A stretch of 64,000 nucleotides of DNA, from positions 62,001-126,000 of the forward strand of contig NZ_BCUV01000006.1 of assembly GCF_001591405.1 (NCBI RefSeq), in the 5' to 3' direction. Origin of the DNA: Janibacter terrae NBRC 107853. Its GTDB lineage: Bacteria; Actinomycetota; Actinomycetes; Actinomycetales; Dermatophilaceae. Numbering within the stretch: position 1 is the first letter of the stretch; each line of letters starts with the position of its first letter. This document shows positions 16,949 through 25,630 of the stretch, piece after piece. Below the pieces are notes generated by a model. That model made no database searches. It was not told where the DNA came from and was given only the letters and a program-made list of their open reading frames with translations. Position numbers and translations under genes: made by a program.

Positions 16949-18634
16949 TCAGCGCTGGCGCGCGACCCGCCCTTCGTCCCAGACGGGGCCATCGGTCTCG
17001 CGCACTCGACCGTCGGCCCCGTAGACGAGGAAGCGGTCGAAGCCCCGGGCGAACCAGCGGTCGTGCGTGACGGCGAGGACGGTCCCCTCGAAGGCATCGA
17101 GCCCCTCCTCCAGCGCCTCGGCGGACTCGACGTCGAGGTTGTCGGTGGGCTCGTCGAGGAGCAGGAGGGTGGCGCCCGACAGCTCCAGCAGCAGGATCTG
17201 GAACCGCGCCTGCTGCCCTCCCGACAGCGACTCGAAGGCCTGCTCACCCGCGTGCGCGAGCTCGTACCGGTCGAGGACGCGACTGGCCGCCTCACGCCCC
17301 AGGCCGGAGCGGTGGTCGTCGCCGCGGTGGAGGATCTCGAGGAGCGTGCGGCCGACGAGCTCGGGGTGCTCGTGCGTCTGGACGAACCAGCCCGGCCGCA
17401 CGCGGGCACCGAGACGCGCCCGCCCGCTGTGCTCGACCGGCGCGATGACGGCCTCGCCGACGGGGAGGTTCTCCGGCTCGGGGTCGCTCCCACCGGCGGC
17501 GAGCAGCCGCAGGAAGTGCGACTTGCCGGAGCCGTTGGACCCGAGGACCGCGACCCGCTCGCCGTACCAGACCTCGAGGTCGAAGGGCTGCATGAGGCCG
17601 GTCAGCTCGAGCCGCTCGCAGACGACCGCGCGCTTGCCGGTGCGTCCGCCGTGCAGGCGCATGGTGACCTTCTGCTCGCGCGGCTGCTCGCTCGGTGGCC
17701 CCTCTGCGACGAAGCGCGCCAGACGGGTCTGGGCGGACTGGTACCGCGTGGCCATGTCGGAGTTGTACTTCGACTTCTGCTTGTACATGAGCACGAGCGC
17801 CTTGAGCTTGGCGTGCTCCTCGTCCCAACGCTTGCGCAGCTCCTCGAAGCGCGCGAACCGCTCCTGCCGCGCCGCGTGGTAGCTGCCGAAGCCGCCGGGG
17901 TGCGTCCACGCCCGGTTGCCGGCACTGCCGAGCTCGACGGTGACGACGCGCGTGGCGGTGTTGGCGAGCAGCTCGCGGTCGTGGCTGATGTAGAGGATCG
18001 TCTTGGCGCTCTCGCGGATCTGCTCCTCCATCCAGATCTTGCCGGGCACGTCGAGGTAGTTGTCCGGCTCGTCGAGGAGCAGGACCTCGTCGGGGCCGCG
18101 CAGCAGGTACTCGAGGACGAGCCGCTTCTGCTCGCCGCCGGAGAGCGTGCTGAGCTCCCGGTACCGGCACCGCTCGAAGGGGACGCCCAGCGCCGCGGTC
18201 GCGCACACGTCCCAGACGACCTCTTGGTCGTAGCCGCCGGCGTCCGCGTAGTCGGACAGCGCCGTGGCGTAGCGCATCTGGGTGCGCTCGTCCTCGGTCT
18301 CCATGAGGGCCAGCTCGAGCCGGTCGACCTCCGCGGCGGCGTCACGCACGGCGGGTGGCGACACCGACAGGAGCAGGTCGGCGACCGTGGGCCGGTCCCC
18401 GAGGCCGGCGCCCACGTGCTGGCGCATGACGCCCAGCCCGCCCGTGCGCGAGACCGAGCCGGCGTGCTGCGTCAGCTCACCGGTGACGATCCGCATGAGC
18501 GTGGTCTTGCCGGCGCCGTTGGCACCGACGAGCGCGACCTTGGCGCCCTCCCCCACGCGGAAGGAGACCTCGTCGAGCAGCACGCGCCCGTCCGAGAGCT
18601 CGTACCGGACCCCGGCCACGTCGACATGTCCCAC
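16949..18634 (-). CDS. ABC-F family ATPase
   Basis: 561-residue soluble protein with two ABC cassettes and no membrane domain. First cassette: Walker A GANGAGKTT at 37-45, signature LSGGEQKR and Walker B LLLDEPDNYLD. Second: GSNGSGKSH, LSGGQQARF and LLLDEPTDNLD. The cassettes are joined by a long charged linker (KRWDEEHAKLKALVLMYKQK), the part that enters the ribosome in ABC-F factors. Likely a translation factor or a ribosome-protection protein; which one cannot be told from sequence. GTG at 18634 starts directly before the first cassette and has a purine-rich AGAGGA upstream. Confidence 0.93.
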   Translation of the reverse strand: MGHVDVAGVRYELSDGRVLLDEVSFRVGEGAKVALVGANGAGKTTLMRIVTGELTQHAGSVSRTGGLGVMRQHVGAGLGDRPTVADLLLSVSPPAVRDAAAEVDRLELALMETEDERTQMRYATALSDYADAGGYDQEVVWDVCATAALGVPFERCRYRELSTLSGGEQKRLVLEYLLRGPDEVLLLDEPDNYLDVPGKIWMEEQIRESAKTILYISHDRELLANTATRVVTVELGSAGNRAWTHPGGFGSYHAARQERFARFEELRKRWDEEHAKLKALVLMYKQKSKYNSDMATRYQSAQTRLARFVAEGPPSEQPREQKVTMRLHGGRTGKRAVVCERLELTGLMQPFDLEVWYGERVAVLGSNGSGKSHFLRLLAAGGSDPEPENLPVGEAVIAPVEHSGRARLGARVRPGWFVQTHEHPELVGRTLLEILHRGDDHRSGLGREAASRVLDRYELAHAGEQAFESLSGGQQARFQILLLELSGATLLLLDEPTDNLDVESAEALEEGLDAFEGTVLAVTHDRWFARGFDRFLVYGADGRVRETDGPVWDEGRVARQR

Positions 18635-18705
18635 GAGGGGAGATCCTCTCCGATCGCGCGGCAGGGCACCAGCGAGTTCTCCACGGGCCCAGCCTCGGAC
18701 GCGGC

Positions 18706-18939
18706 TCAGCGCACCCCGAGGACGCGGTGCTCCTTGATCGACATGACGAGGGCGACGACCCAGCCGACGACGGTCCAGCCGAGCAGCAGGTTGATCCAGA
18801 ACACCGACCAGGCGTTGCGGTTGCCCCGCACGGCGGCGATCGCCCAGGGCAGCATGTAGCCGGCGGACAGGATCGCGACGAGGATCGCGAGGGGCGCGCT
18901 GACCACTCGCGTCTTCTGGTCTGTGATGATCGTGGGCAT
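18706..18939 (-). CDS. Superinfection immunity-family small membrane protein
   Basis: 77 residues with two hydrophobic segments, the second being WSVFWINLLLGWTVVGWVVA, followed by LVMSIKEH. This W-x3-N-x3-GWT-x2-GW pattern matches the small family named after the phage T4 Imm protein, which is common in bacterial chromosomes and widely used outside phage immunity. No phage genes are nearby, so it is not taken as evidence of a prophage. Function unknown. Confidence 0.82.
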   Translation of the reverse strand: MPTIITDQKTRVVSAPLAILVAILSAGYMLPWAIAAVRGNRNAWSVFWINLLLGWTVVGWVVALVMSIKEHRVLGVR

Positions 18940-18969
18940 GTGACCAGCCTACGGGCGCCAGCGTCCCGC

Positions 18970-19812
18970 TCAGATGGAGATGTCCCCCCGGACGAGGGTG
19001 GTGGTGGCCCCGCCGACCCACACCCGGCCGTCGTCGTCGGCCTCGATCGAGATGACCCCGTCGCGCTGCACGCAGGAGCCCTGGGTCGCGGTGTACCGGC
19101 GCGGTGCGACGCCGGCGCCGATCAGCCACTGGGCGATCCCGGCGTTGAGGCTGCCGGTCACCGGGTCCTCGACGACGCCCAGCCCGGGGACGAAGGCCCG
19201 GACCTCGTAGAGGTGGGGGCCGCCCTTCGGGTGCATGCCGACGACACCGATCTCGAGGTCGCCCGCGTGCGTGAGGTCCGGCTCGACCGCGCGCACCTGC
19301 TCCGCGGAGCCGAGGCGGACCGCGCACCACCTCGGCCCGTTGTCGACCCACTGGTGGTCGAGGATCTGCTCGGTGGCGATGCCGAGTGCCTCCGCGACGC
19401 GCTCGACGTCGGCGTCGTCCAGGGGCCCGGTCCGGCGCAGCGGTGGTGCGGCGAAGGCGAGCCCGGCGGCCCCCCTTCGCACCATGACGATCCCGAGGCC
19501 GCACTCCTGCCGCACGACGTCCGCGTCCCGGGGGCTCCCCCCGTGCTCGAGCCACGCGTGCGCCGTCCCGAGGGTCGGGTGCCCGGCGAAGGGGAGCTCG
19601 CCCTGCGGGGTCCAGATGCGCACCAGGTAGTCGGCCGCGTCGGACGTCGGCGGCAGGACGAAGGAGGTCTCGGAGAGGTTGGTCCAGCGCGCCACGGCCT
19701 GCATCTGCTCGTCCGTGAGCCCCGACGCGTCGAGGACGACGGCCAGCGGGTTGCCGCGGTAGGGAGTGGCCGCGAAGACGTCGACCTGGGCGAAGGGGAG
19801 GTGGGTCGGCAC
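18970..19812 (-). CDS. PhzF-family isomerase/epimerase
   Basis: 280 residues with the two-lobed diaminopimelate-epimerase-like fold of PhzF. The N-terminal phrase QVDVFAATPYRGNPLAVV and Glu48 in NLSETSFV (the catalytic glutamate of PhzF) are intact, as is PFAGHPTLGTAHAW and, in the second lobe, EDPVTGSLNAG. Substrate unknown; no phenazine genes are nearby. GTG at 19812 gives the normal family N-terminus; no clear ribosome site. It diverges from the cysteine desulfurase with only 30 bases between. Confidence 0.9.
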   Translation of the reverse strand: MPTHLPFAQVDVFAATPYRGNPLAVVLDASGLTDEQMQAVARWTNLSETSFVLPPTSDAADYLVRIWTPQGELPFAGHPTLGTAHAWLEHGGSPRDADVVRQECGLGIVMVRRGAAGLAFAAPPLRRTGPLDDADVERVAEALGIATEQILDHQWVDNGPRWCAVRLGSAEQVRAVEPDLTHAGDLEIGVVGMHPKGGPHLYEVRAFVPGLGVVEDPVTGSLNAGIAQWLIGAGVAPRRYTATQGSCVQRDGVISIEADDDGRVWVGGATTTLVRGDISI

Positions 19813-19842
19813 AGGACCATCATCGCGCGGCAGGATGGGTGC

Positions 19843-20958
19843 ATGGCCGGTCAGGACCCGATCCACCTCGACCACAACGCGACGACCCCCCTGGCGCCCG
19901 AGGTCGCCGCGGCGATGTGGCCGTACCTCACGGAGCACTTCGGCAACCCGTCGAGCGCCTCGCCGTCAGGTCGGCGCGCGGCGGCCGCTGTCGCCGCGGC
20001 CCGGGAGCAGGTCGCGGCGGTGATCGGTGCCCACGCCGACGAGATCGTCTTCACCTCGGGAGGCACCGAGTCCAACAACCTCGCGATCCGCGGGGTCGCC
20101 GCGGTGGCGTCGACGCACCGGGCGCTCACCTCCGGCGTCGAGCACCCGGCGACCGTCGCGCCGTTGGCGCACCTGCAGGAGCAGGGGTGGCGCGTCCAGG
20201 AGCTGCCCGTGGACGACGCGTGCCGCGTGCGGCTCGACGAGTTCCCCGTCACGCCGCTCGGCCTCGGGACGCTGATCCTTGCGCACAACGAGACGGGGGC
20301 GATCCAGCCCGTGGCGGACTTCGCGGAGCGGGTCCACGACGCCGGGGGTCGGGTCCACGCGGACGCGGCGCAGGCGGTCGGCAAGGTCCCCGTCTGCGTC
20401 GACGAGCTCGTCGTGGACCTGCTCTCCGTCGCCGGCCACAAGCTCTACGGGCCGAAGGGGGTCGGTGCCCTCTACGTGCGCCGTGGCACGACGATCGCCC
20501 CGGTCCTGCGCGGCGCCGGCCAGGAGGGTGGTCTGCGGCCGGGGACGGAGAACGTCGCGGGCATCGTCGGGCTCGGTGTCGCCGCCGAGCTCGCCGCCCG
20601 CCTGCTCGAGGACGAAGGGGGTCGACAGTCCCGGTTGCGAGATGGCCTCTGGGACAGGCTCGTTCGCGACGTCCCTGGCATCGTGCGGGTGTCCCCTGCC
20701 ACCGGCTGCCTGCCCAACACGTTCATGGTCGTGGTGCCCGGTCGCGTCGGCGCCGAGGTGCTGGAGTCGGCCACGGCCGTCGCAGCGTCCACGGGCAGCG
20801 CCTGCCACTCGGGGGTGCACACCCCACCGGCGGCGCTGCTCGCGATGGGGATCGACCACGACACCGCACTCGGGTCGCTGCGCCTGACGCTCGGCCGGTC
20901 GACGACCGAGGCGGACGTCGCCACCGCGGCCGACGCGATCGTCGCGGCCCTCAGCTGA
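19843..20958 (+). CDS. Cysteine desulfurase (class V aminotransferase fold)
   Basis: 371 residues. Pyridoxal-phosphate Lys200 in SVAGHKLYGPKGVG, His101 in SGVEHPAT, and the persulfide-forming Cys321 in STGSACHSG are all present, as are the phosphate loop TSGGTESNN and RPGTENVAG. It removes sulfur from cysteine for Fe-S cluster or tRNA thiolation. In many actinobacteria this form lies before the tRNA 2-thiouridylase gene; here it is followed by a convergent methyltransferase instead. ATG at 19843 with CAGGAT six bases upstream suggests a leaderless message. Confidence 0.94.
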   Translation: MAGQDPIHLDHNATTPLAPEVAAAMWPYLTEHFGNPSSASPSGRRAAAAVAAAREQVAAVIGAHADEIVFTSGGTESNNLAIRGVAAVASTHRALTSGVEHPATVAPLAHLQEQGWRVQELPVDDACRVRLDEFPVTPLGLGTLILAHNETGAIQPVADFAERVHDAGGRVHADAAQAVGKVPVCVDELVVDLLSVAGHKLYGPKGVGALYVRRGTTIAPVLRGAGQEGGLRPGTENVAGIVGLGVAAELAARLLEDEGGRQSRLRDGLWDRLVRDVPGIVRVSPATGCLPNTFMVVVPGRVGAEVLESATAVAASTGSACHSGVHTPPAALLAMGIDHDTALGSLRLTLGRSTTEADVATAADAIVAALS

Positions 20959-22063
20959 TGGGCGCCAGCCGCCAGAGCGAGGTGACCTCGGCCCGCCGGG
21001 CGGCGTGCAGCGCGTCGCGGGCGTCGGAGGCCCGGCCGTGGCGCGGCGCGGTGTCGAGTCGGCCGACGACCGCCAACCCGGCCTCGGCGAACCACCCGAG
21101 CAGCTCCTCGCGCGTGCGCAGGCCGAGGTGCTCGGCGAGGTCGGAGATGACCAGCCAGCCCTCGCCGCCGGGCTCCAGGTGCTCCACGAGGCCGCTGATG
21201 AAGCCGCGGAGCATCGCCGAGTCCCGGTCGTAGACACCGGCCTCGAGGTCGGAGGTGGGCGCGCCGGGCAGCCACGGCGGGTTGCACACGACGAGCTCCG
21301 CGCGACCCTGCGGGTAGAGGTCGGCCTCGACCACCTCGACGCGGTCGGCGAGGTCGAACTGCTCCATCGTCGAGCGGGCGGAGGCCACCGCCCGCGGGTT
21401 GAGGTCGGTCGCGAGGACTCGGCCGACGCCGCGGCGCGCGAGGAGGACTGCGAGCACACCGGTCCCGGTCCCGAGGTCGAAGGCCGTCGCCGGCACCGGG
21501 TCGAGCGGCGCCTCGGCCACGAGGTCGACGTACTCGCCGCGCACGGGTGAGAAGACCCCGTAGCCCGGGTGGACGCTCTCGCCGAGCGCCGGGACGGGCA
21601 CCCCCTTCGTCTGCCACTGGTGGGCGCCGATCACGCCGAGCAGCTCCTGCAGGGCGATGACCTTGCGGTGCGGCGCGCCGTACGCCGCGGTCGCGGCCTC
21701 ACGGACGTCCGGGGCACGACGCAGCCGCAGGGAGTGGTCGTCCTCGAGCTCGACGACGAGCCGGCCGAGGACCTCCGCGCGTCGGGCCCGGGCGGCGCGG
21801 TGCGTCGCGAAGTCGCTGCCGTCGTCGCCACGTCGGGCGGCGTCCTTGTCGAGTCGGCGGTCCAGCGCCTTGAGCAGCTGGCGGGCGTTGTGGTGGTCAC
21901 CGCGCCACAGCAGCGCGGTGCCTGCCCTGGCCATCCGGTACGCCCGGTCGGCGGTGAGCGTGTCGTCGACGACCACGACGCGCGAAGGGGGCGCCGCCGA
22001 GCTCTCGGAGTGCCACCGGGCCGAGCGCTGCTCGCCGTCCTCGGTCCAGTGGATGTTGCTCAT
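20951..22063 (-). CDS. Class I SAM-dependent methyltransferase with NPPW motif
   Basis: 370 residues. SAM-binding motif I is FDLGTGTGVLAVLLA, motif post-I ATDLNPRAVA, and Asn261 begins the NPPW motif, which positions an amide or exocyclic amine as methyl acceptor (as in PrmC/HemK, RsmC and N6-adenine enzymes). The N-terminal 170 residues are a separate charged domain (RAARARRAEVLGRLVVELED). It is probably an RNA or protein methyltransferase. ATG at 22063 has TACAGT seven bases upstream. Its end overlaps the cysteine desulfurase end by eight bases, convergent. Confidence 0.9.
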   Translation of the reverse strand: MSNIHWTEDGEQRSARWHSESSAAPPSRVVVVDDTLTADRAYRMARAGTALLWRGDHHNARQLLKALDRRLDKDAARRGDDGSDFATHRAARARRAEVLGRLVVELEDDHSLRLRRAPDVREAATAAYGAPHRKVIALQELLGVIGAHQWQTKGVPVPALGESVHPGYGVFSPVRGEYVDLVAEAPLDPVPATAFDLGTGTGVLAVLLARRGVGRVLATDLNPRAVASARSTMEQFDLADRVEVVEADLYPQGRAELVVCNPPWLPGAPTSDLEAGVYDRDSAMLRGFISGLVEHLEPGGEGWLVISDLAEHLGLRTREELLGWFAEAGLAVVGRLDTAPRHGRASDARDALHAARRAEVTSLWRLAPIS

Positions 22064-22136
22064 GCCGGTGACTGTATGGCACCTGCTCGCGCTCCCCGCA
22101 GGGCATGGCGCAGGCGCCATCGGGTACGGGGCGACC

Positions 22137-22316
22137 ATGAGCGACTTCGAGAAGTGTCCCGTGTGCGGTAGCGGCCTCGAGACCGAGCCGGTGAGGAGCG
22201 GGTCCGAGCCGGGCGAGGCCAACGACCGCAGCACGCGGCAGGTCTGCCCCAACGGTTGTCACGAAAGCCTGGCCTGGATCGACGCCCGTGAGGTCCGTGA
22301 CGCCGGGATGGAGTGA
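22137..22316 (+). CDS. Small zinc-ribbon-like protein
   Basis: 59 residues. CPVC at 7-10 and CPNGCHESL near 40 suggest one four-cysteine zinc knuckle with an acidic linker between. No family is recognised. It diverges from the methyltransferase and ends just before a strong hairpin terminator that also serves the tRNA-Val on the other strand. The ATG at 22137 follows a GGGGCGACC stretch with no good ribosome site. Confidence 0.6.
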   Translation: MSDFEKCPVCGSGLETEPVRSGSEPGEANDRSTRQVCPNGCHESLAWIDAREVRDAGME

Positions 22317-22334
22317 GCAAACAGCCACACGAAG

Positions 22335-22366
22335 AAGCCCCCGACCGCAAAGCGGAGCGGGGGCTT
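22335..22366. terminator. Bidirectional hairpin terminator
   Basis: Arms AAGCCCCCG (22335-22343) and CGGGGGCTT (22358-22366) are perfectly complementary. It lies three bases beyond the CCA end of the minus-strand tRNA-Val gene and 18 bases after the plus-strand zinc-ribbon gene. Confidence 0.8.
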
Positions 22367-22368
22367 GC

Positions 22369-22445
22369 TGGTGGACGTAAAGGGACTCGAACCCCTGACC
22401 TTTCGCGTGTGAAGCGAACGCTCTAACCAACTGAGCTATACGTCC
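22369..22445 (-). tRNA. tRNA-Val (anticodon CAC)
   Basis: Complete cloverleaf on the minus strand. The seven-base acceptor stem GGACGTA pairs with TACGTCC, the anticodon stem TTCGC/GCGAA encloses TTCACAC (anticodon CAC, reading GUG codons), and the T loop GGTTCGAGTCC is normal. Discriminator A and the CCA end are encoded. A hairpin terminator follows. GUG is a very frequent valine codon in this window. Confidence 0.95.
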
Positions 22446-22545
22446 ATGGTGCTCCCCGAACCAGCGTCCCGGCCGGGCAACCTGAGCAGAGTACCCGGAC
22501 CGCTCCCGAAGGTGCCAATCGGCTCCCTTCGCGGGGCGGTCGGCG

Positions 22546-23100
22546 TCAGCCCAGGCCGGGGACCTGCACGAGGTACTGCTCGACGGCGTCGGGCGTCCAG
22601 CCGGGGACGCCGGTCACGAGCAGCGCGAGGTAGAAGCAGAACCAGCCGAAGGCCGCGGAGAGCAGCAGCATCGGGATCTTGGCCTTCCACGGCAGCGCCC
22701 GTACGTACTGGTCGAAGGCCTTGACCTCGGCCTTGACGAACTGCGTGACCCGGCGGGCCCACAAGAACTCGGTGCTCCAGAGGTAGAGGCCGACGAAGAT
22801 CACCGCCCAGCCCGGCCCGACGAGCGGGACCATCGGGATGCCGGCGATGATCAGCGCGAGGCCGACCACGGCGACGACGACGCGGTAGAGCGGGCCGGAG
22901 ACGGGGTGCGTACGGATCGCCCGGCGCCAGCGGACCGGGTCCTCGTGCGGGTCGATCCGCCCGTCCTCGCCGAAGCGGTCGAGCAGCTCCTGGCGCACGA
23001 TCGCGTGGTGCTCCCGGCGGATGTCCCCGTACGGCCGCCGGTGGCCGCCTTCGTCCTTGCCCTCGCCGACGTGCTCGTCGGTGGTGTCCACGTCCCCCAT
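22546..23100 (-). CDS. PGPGW-type membrane protein (TIGR02611-like)
   Basis: 184 residues: an acidic, hydrophilic N-terminus (about 60 residues), then hydrophobic segments around VVVAVVGLALIIAGIPMV and LVGPGWAVIFVGLYLWSTEF, and a C-terminal membrane hairpin. The GPGWAVIFVGL phrase is the hallmark of the PGPGW family, whose role is unknown. ATG at 23100 is preferred over the GTG at 23121 because GGAGG stands five bases before it. The GTG would overlap the pabC-like stop by three bases. It may be cotranscribed with pabB/pabC. Confidence 0.83.
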   Translation of the reverse strand: MGDVDTTDEHVGEGKDEGGHRRPYGDIRREHHAIVRQELLDRFGEDGRIDPHEDPVRWRRAIRTHPVSGPLYRVVVAVVGLALIIAGIPMVPLVGPGWAVIFVGLYLWSTEFLWARRVTQFVKAEVKAFDQYVRALPWKAKIPMLLLSAAFGWFCFYLALLVTGVPGWTPDAVEQYLVQVPGLG

Positions 23101-23117
23101 GGTGGCCTCCGTCGTGC

Positions 23118-23966
23118 TCACGGGTTGAGGTCTGTCGCAGCGGCCTCGGCGAAGGCCTTGCGGACGAGCGCCGTGACCGGACCGGGCGCCTCGAGCGAGC
23201 GGCCGTCGACGTCGTGGACGGGGTGGACGTCACGCGTGGTGCCGGTGAGGAAGACCTCGTCGGCGGTCTCGAGGACGGTGAGCGGCATGGCCTCCTCGAC
23301 GACCTCGATGCCCGCCGCCCGCGCCCACTCGATCGTCAGCTCACGGGTGATCCCGGCGAGCGGTCCGCTGCTCAGCGGCGGAGTGCGCACGACACCGTCG
23401 ACGACGACGAAGATGTTGCTGCCGGTCGCCTCGCAGAGCTCGTCACGGGTGTTGCCGAAGATCGCCTCCGACGCCCCCTTCGCCTTGGCGTGGGCCAGCG
23501 CGATGACGTTGTCCGCGTACGAGGTCGTCTTGAGACCGGCGGTGGCGGCGCGCTCGTTGCGCGTCCACGGCACCGTCGCGATCGCGATGCTCGGGGCGAA
23601 GGGGGGGACCTCCGCCGCCGTGACGATGTAGGTCAGCCCGCTGTCGCCTCGGTCGGAGCCGAGCGGGCCGAGCCCGGCGGTCACGGTGTAGCGCAGCCGG
23701 CCGAAGCCGATCGTCTCGCCGGCCCCGAGGACGGCGCGCACGCCCTCCTCGATGACGTCGCGGTCGGCGGCAGGGAGGCCGAGGCCACCGAGTGTGCGGT
23801 CCAGGCGCGCGTAGTGCCGGTCGGCGGCGAAGACCTCCCCGTCGACGATCTTGCAGGTCTCGAAGGCACCGTCCCCCACGGTGATGCCGTGGTCGAGGGC
23901 GGCGAGCGCCGGCTCCTGCGTCCCCACGAGTGATCCGTTGACCCAGACCCTGACCTCGCTGCTCAT
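23118..23966 (-). CDS. pabC: Class IV aminotransferase, probable aminodeoxychorismate lyase
   Basis: 282 residues. Fold type IV PLP enzyme: DHGITVGDGAFETCK near 25-39, Lys146 in AGLKTTSYADN as the PLP lysine, and the phosphate-binding EATGSNIFVV and FLTGTTRDVHPV loops. Class IV also includes branched-chain aminotransferases, but the ATGA overlap with a pabB-like gene points to 4-amino-4-deoxychorismate lyase, which releases pyruvate to give 4-aminobenzoate for folate. The substrate assignment rests on that context. Confidence 0.85.
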   Translation of the reverse strand: MSSEVRVWVNGSLVGTQEPALAALDHGITVGDGAFETCKIVDGEVFAADRHYARLDRTLGGLGLPAADRDVIEEGVRAVLGAGETIGFGRLRYTVTAGLGPLGSDRGDSGLTYIVTAAEVPPFAPSIAIATVPWTRNERAATAGLKTTSYADNVIALAHAKAKGASEAIFGNTRDELCEATGSNIFVVVDGVVRTPPLSSGPLAGITRELTIEWARAAGIEVVEEAMPLTVLETADEVFLTGTTRDVHPVHDVDGRSLEAPGPVTALVRKAFAEAAATDLNP

Positions 23967-24985
23967 GTCCCCACTCTTCCAGATGCCAGTCCCACGAGGT
24001 TGCGGGCCTTGAGCTCGCACTCGGACCACTCCCCCTGCGGGCTCGACGACCACGTGATGCCCGCCCCGGTCCCGAAGCGCAGCCGGCGCACCCCGTCCGG
24101 GTCCACCACAGCGCTGAACGTGCGGATCCCCACCGCGAGTTCCCCGCGCGGACCGTCCGGGTGGTCGGCGTCGACCCAGCCGATCGCGCCGCAGTACGGA
24201 CCCCTCGGCACCGGTTCGAGGTCGCGGATCGTGGTCAGCGCGCTCGACTTGGGTGCACCGCTCACCGAGCCGGGCGGGAAGCTTGCCCGGAGCACCTCCG
24301 CCCACGTCGTCCCCGGCCGCAGGGTCCCGGCGACATCGCTCACGAGGTGGACGAGCCCCGGGTGCTCCTCCGGCGCGCAGATCCGCTCGACGACGACGCT
24401 GCCCGACGCGCAGACGTGCTGCAGGTCGTTGCGCACGAGGTCGACGATCATGACGTTCTCCGCGACGTCCTTGGGCAGCATCTGCCCGAGCGTGGGCGCG
24501 GTCCCCTTGATGGGGGTCGAGAGCAACCGGTCGCCGGTGCGGGTCAGGTAGCGCTCGGGCGAGGCGGTCACCACGTCGACCCCCGCGGAGGGGACGTGCA
24601 GCACCCCGGCGAAGGGGGCGGGGTTGCCCCGCGCGAGCACGGCCGCCAGGTCGGGCAGGTGCGCCTCGTCCGGCAGGGCCGCCTCGAGGACCGTCGTGAG
24701 GTTGACCTGGTAGACGGTGCCCGCCGCGATGCGGGCGCGGACCTCCTCGACCCCGGCGACGTACCCGTCGCGGTCGAGGGAGGACGTCCAGCCGGTCACC
24801 GCGGGCCAGCGCGCTGCGACACCGGGCGGTCCTCCCCCTTCGTCCCTGCGGGCGAAGCGGACCGCGGTGAGCTCGCCCTCGAAGGTGAGCACGACCGCCC
24901 AGCACCCGGACTCCAGGTCGGCCGGGTCGTGGCTGACCTGCACCGGGTCGGACCACGTCGTCGACCCGAAGCGCGCGAACTCCAC
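23963..24985 (-). CDS. pabB: Aminodeoxychorismate synthase component I / chorismate-binding protein
   Basis: 340 residues. The chorismate-binding domain is complete: GTVYQVNLT at 89-97, TASPERYL, TPIKGTAPT at 157-165, DLVRNDL, PPGSVSGAPK and CGAIGW. It aminates chorismate using ammonia from a PabA glutaminase (not in the window). The N-terminal part is shorter than in anthranilate synthase, which favours the folate branch, as does overlap with pabC. GTG at 24985 is well supported: TATCCT lies six bases upstream, a leaderless arrangement. Confidence 0.9.
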   Translation of the reverse strand: MEFARFGSTTWSDPVQVSHDPADLESGCWAVVLTFEGELTAVRFARRDEGGGPPGVAARWPAVTGWTSSLDRDGYVAGVEEVRARIAAGTVYQVNLTTVLEAALPDEAHLPDLAAVLARGNPAPFAGVLHVPSAGVDVVTASPERYLTRTGDRLLSTPIKGTAPTLGQMLPKDVAENVMIVDLVRNDLQHVCASGSVVVERICAPEEHPGLVHLVSDVAGTLRPGTTWAEVLRASFPPGSVSGAPKSSALTTIRDLEPVPRGPYCGAIGWVDADHPDGPRGELAVGIRTFSAVVDPDGVRRLRFGTGAGITWSSSPQGEWSECELKARNLVGLASGRVGT

Positions 24986-25001
24986 CCGCCGAGGATAGGC
25001 G

Positions 25002-25394
25002 TCACCGGGCGTCCAGCCGGGCGATGTCCAGCGTGCGCGCGGTGCGCCGGTACGAGGACTCGACGAGCTCGGCGACCTCCAGCCAGTCGGTACCCTCGTC
25101 GAGGTCGACGCCGACCCAGCCACTCGGACCGAGGTAGGCCGGTCGGTAGCAGCGCGGCTCCTCGAGCAGCGCCCGGGCCTCCTCCTCGTCCGGCAGGACG
25201 ACGAGGGAGTGCTCGTGCTGCGACCACGCCCCGTCCACCTTCACGGAGCCTGCGAAGTACGCGAAGACCTTCTTCGTGAAGAACGCGGGATGGCCGTGGC
25301 TGATCTTCTCGTCCGCCCCCGGCAGGTCGAGAGCGATCTCCCGGACCTGCAGGAGCAGCGGGTCCCTCGGGTCGAACATCAGGGGGTGCGCCAC
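25002..25394 (-). CDS. MmcQ/YjbR-family DNA-binding-fold protein
   Basis: 130 residues with the family pattern: FDPRDPLLLQVREIALDLPG, the SHGHPAFFTKKVFAYF strand pair, PDEEEARALLE, and LGPSGWVGVDLDEGTDWLEV followed by the final helix with SYRRTARTL. The double-wing (CyaY-like) fold has been suggested to bind DNA, but no activity is established. GTG at 25394 is chosen over ATG 25379 because TACGCT sits exactly six bases before it, the spacing seen at other leaderless starts here. It ends 16 bases before pabB. Confidence 0.87.
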   Translation of the reverse strand: MAHPLMFDPRDPLLLQVREIALDLPGADEKISHGHPAFFTKKVFAYFAGSVKVDGAWSQHEHSLVVLPDEEEARALLEEPRCYRPAYLGPSGWVGVDLDEGTDWLEVAELVESSYRRTARTLDIARLDAR

Positions 25395-25525
25395 GCTCCC
25401 AGCGTACGCGCGGTCGAGCCGACGACGGCAGGAACGGCAAGCCAGCGGCAACTTCGACGCAGATGCTGGTGTGTGGCGAGCTGCCCGTCTAACTTCGTTG
25501 ATGTTGCAACGCTCCGGGGGGATCT

Positions 25526-25612
25526 GGGGCCGTCCCTCGCACCCGGGGGCGGCCCCTTCTCCGCGCCCGGGACCACCCGGGGTCGGTTGACACCGAGCGG
25601 GAACCCGGTGTC
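25526..25612. promoter_or_regulatory. Candidate promoter/operator region before the XRE regulator
   Basis: The 236-base gap between the YjbR-like gene and the XRE gene is otherwise empty. It holds a GGGGCCG/CGGCCCC hairpin (25526-25556), a TTGACA hexamer (25587-25592) and an overlapping GACACCG...CGGTGTC inverted repeat (25589-25595 and 25606-25612) close to the XRE start. The last is a plausible self-binding site. No convincing -10 is seen. Confidence 0.35.
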
Positions 25613-25630
25613 TTTGGCAAGGTGGGACCC

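Noticed and set aside
18706-18939. Superinfection immunity-like gene as evidence of a prophage
   Set aside because: No integrase, structural phage genes or att-like repeats nearby; the family is common in bacterial chromosomes.
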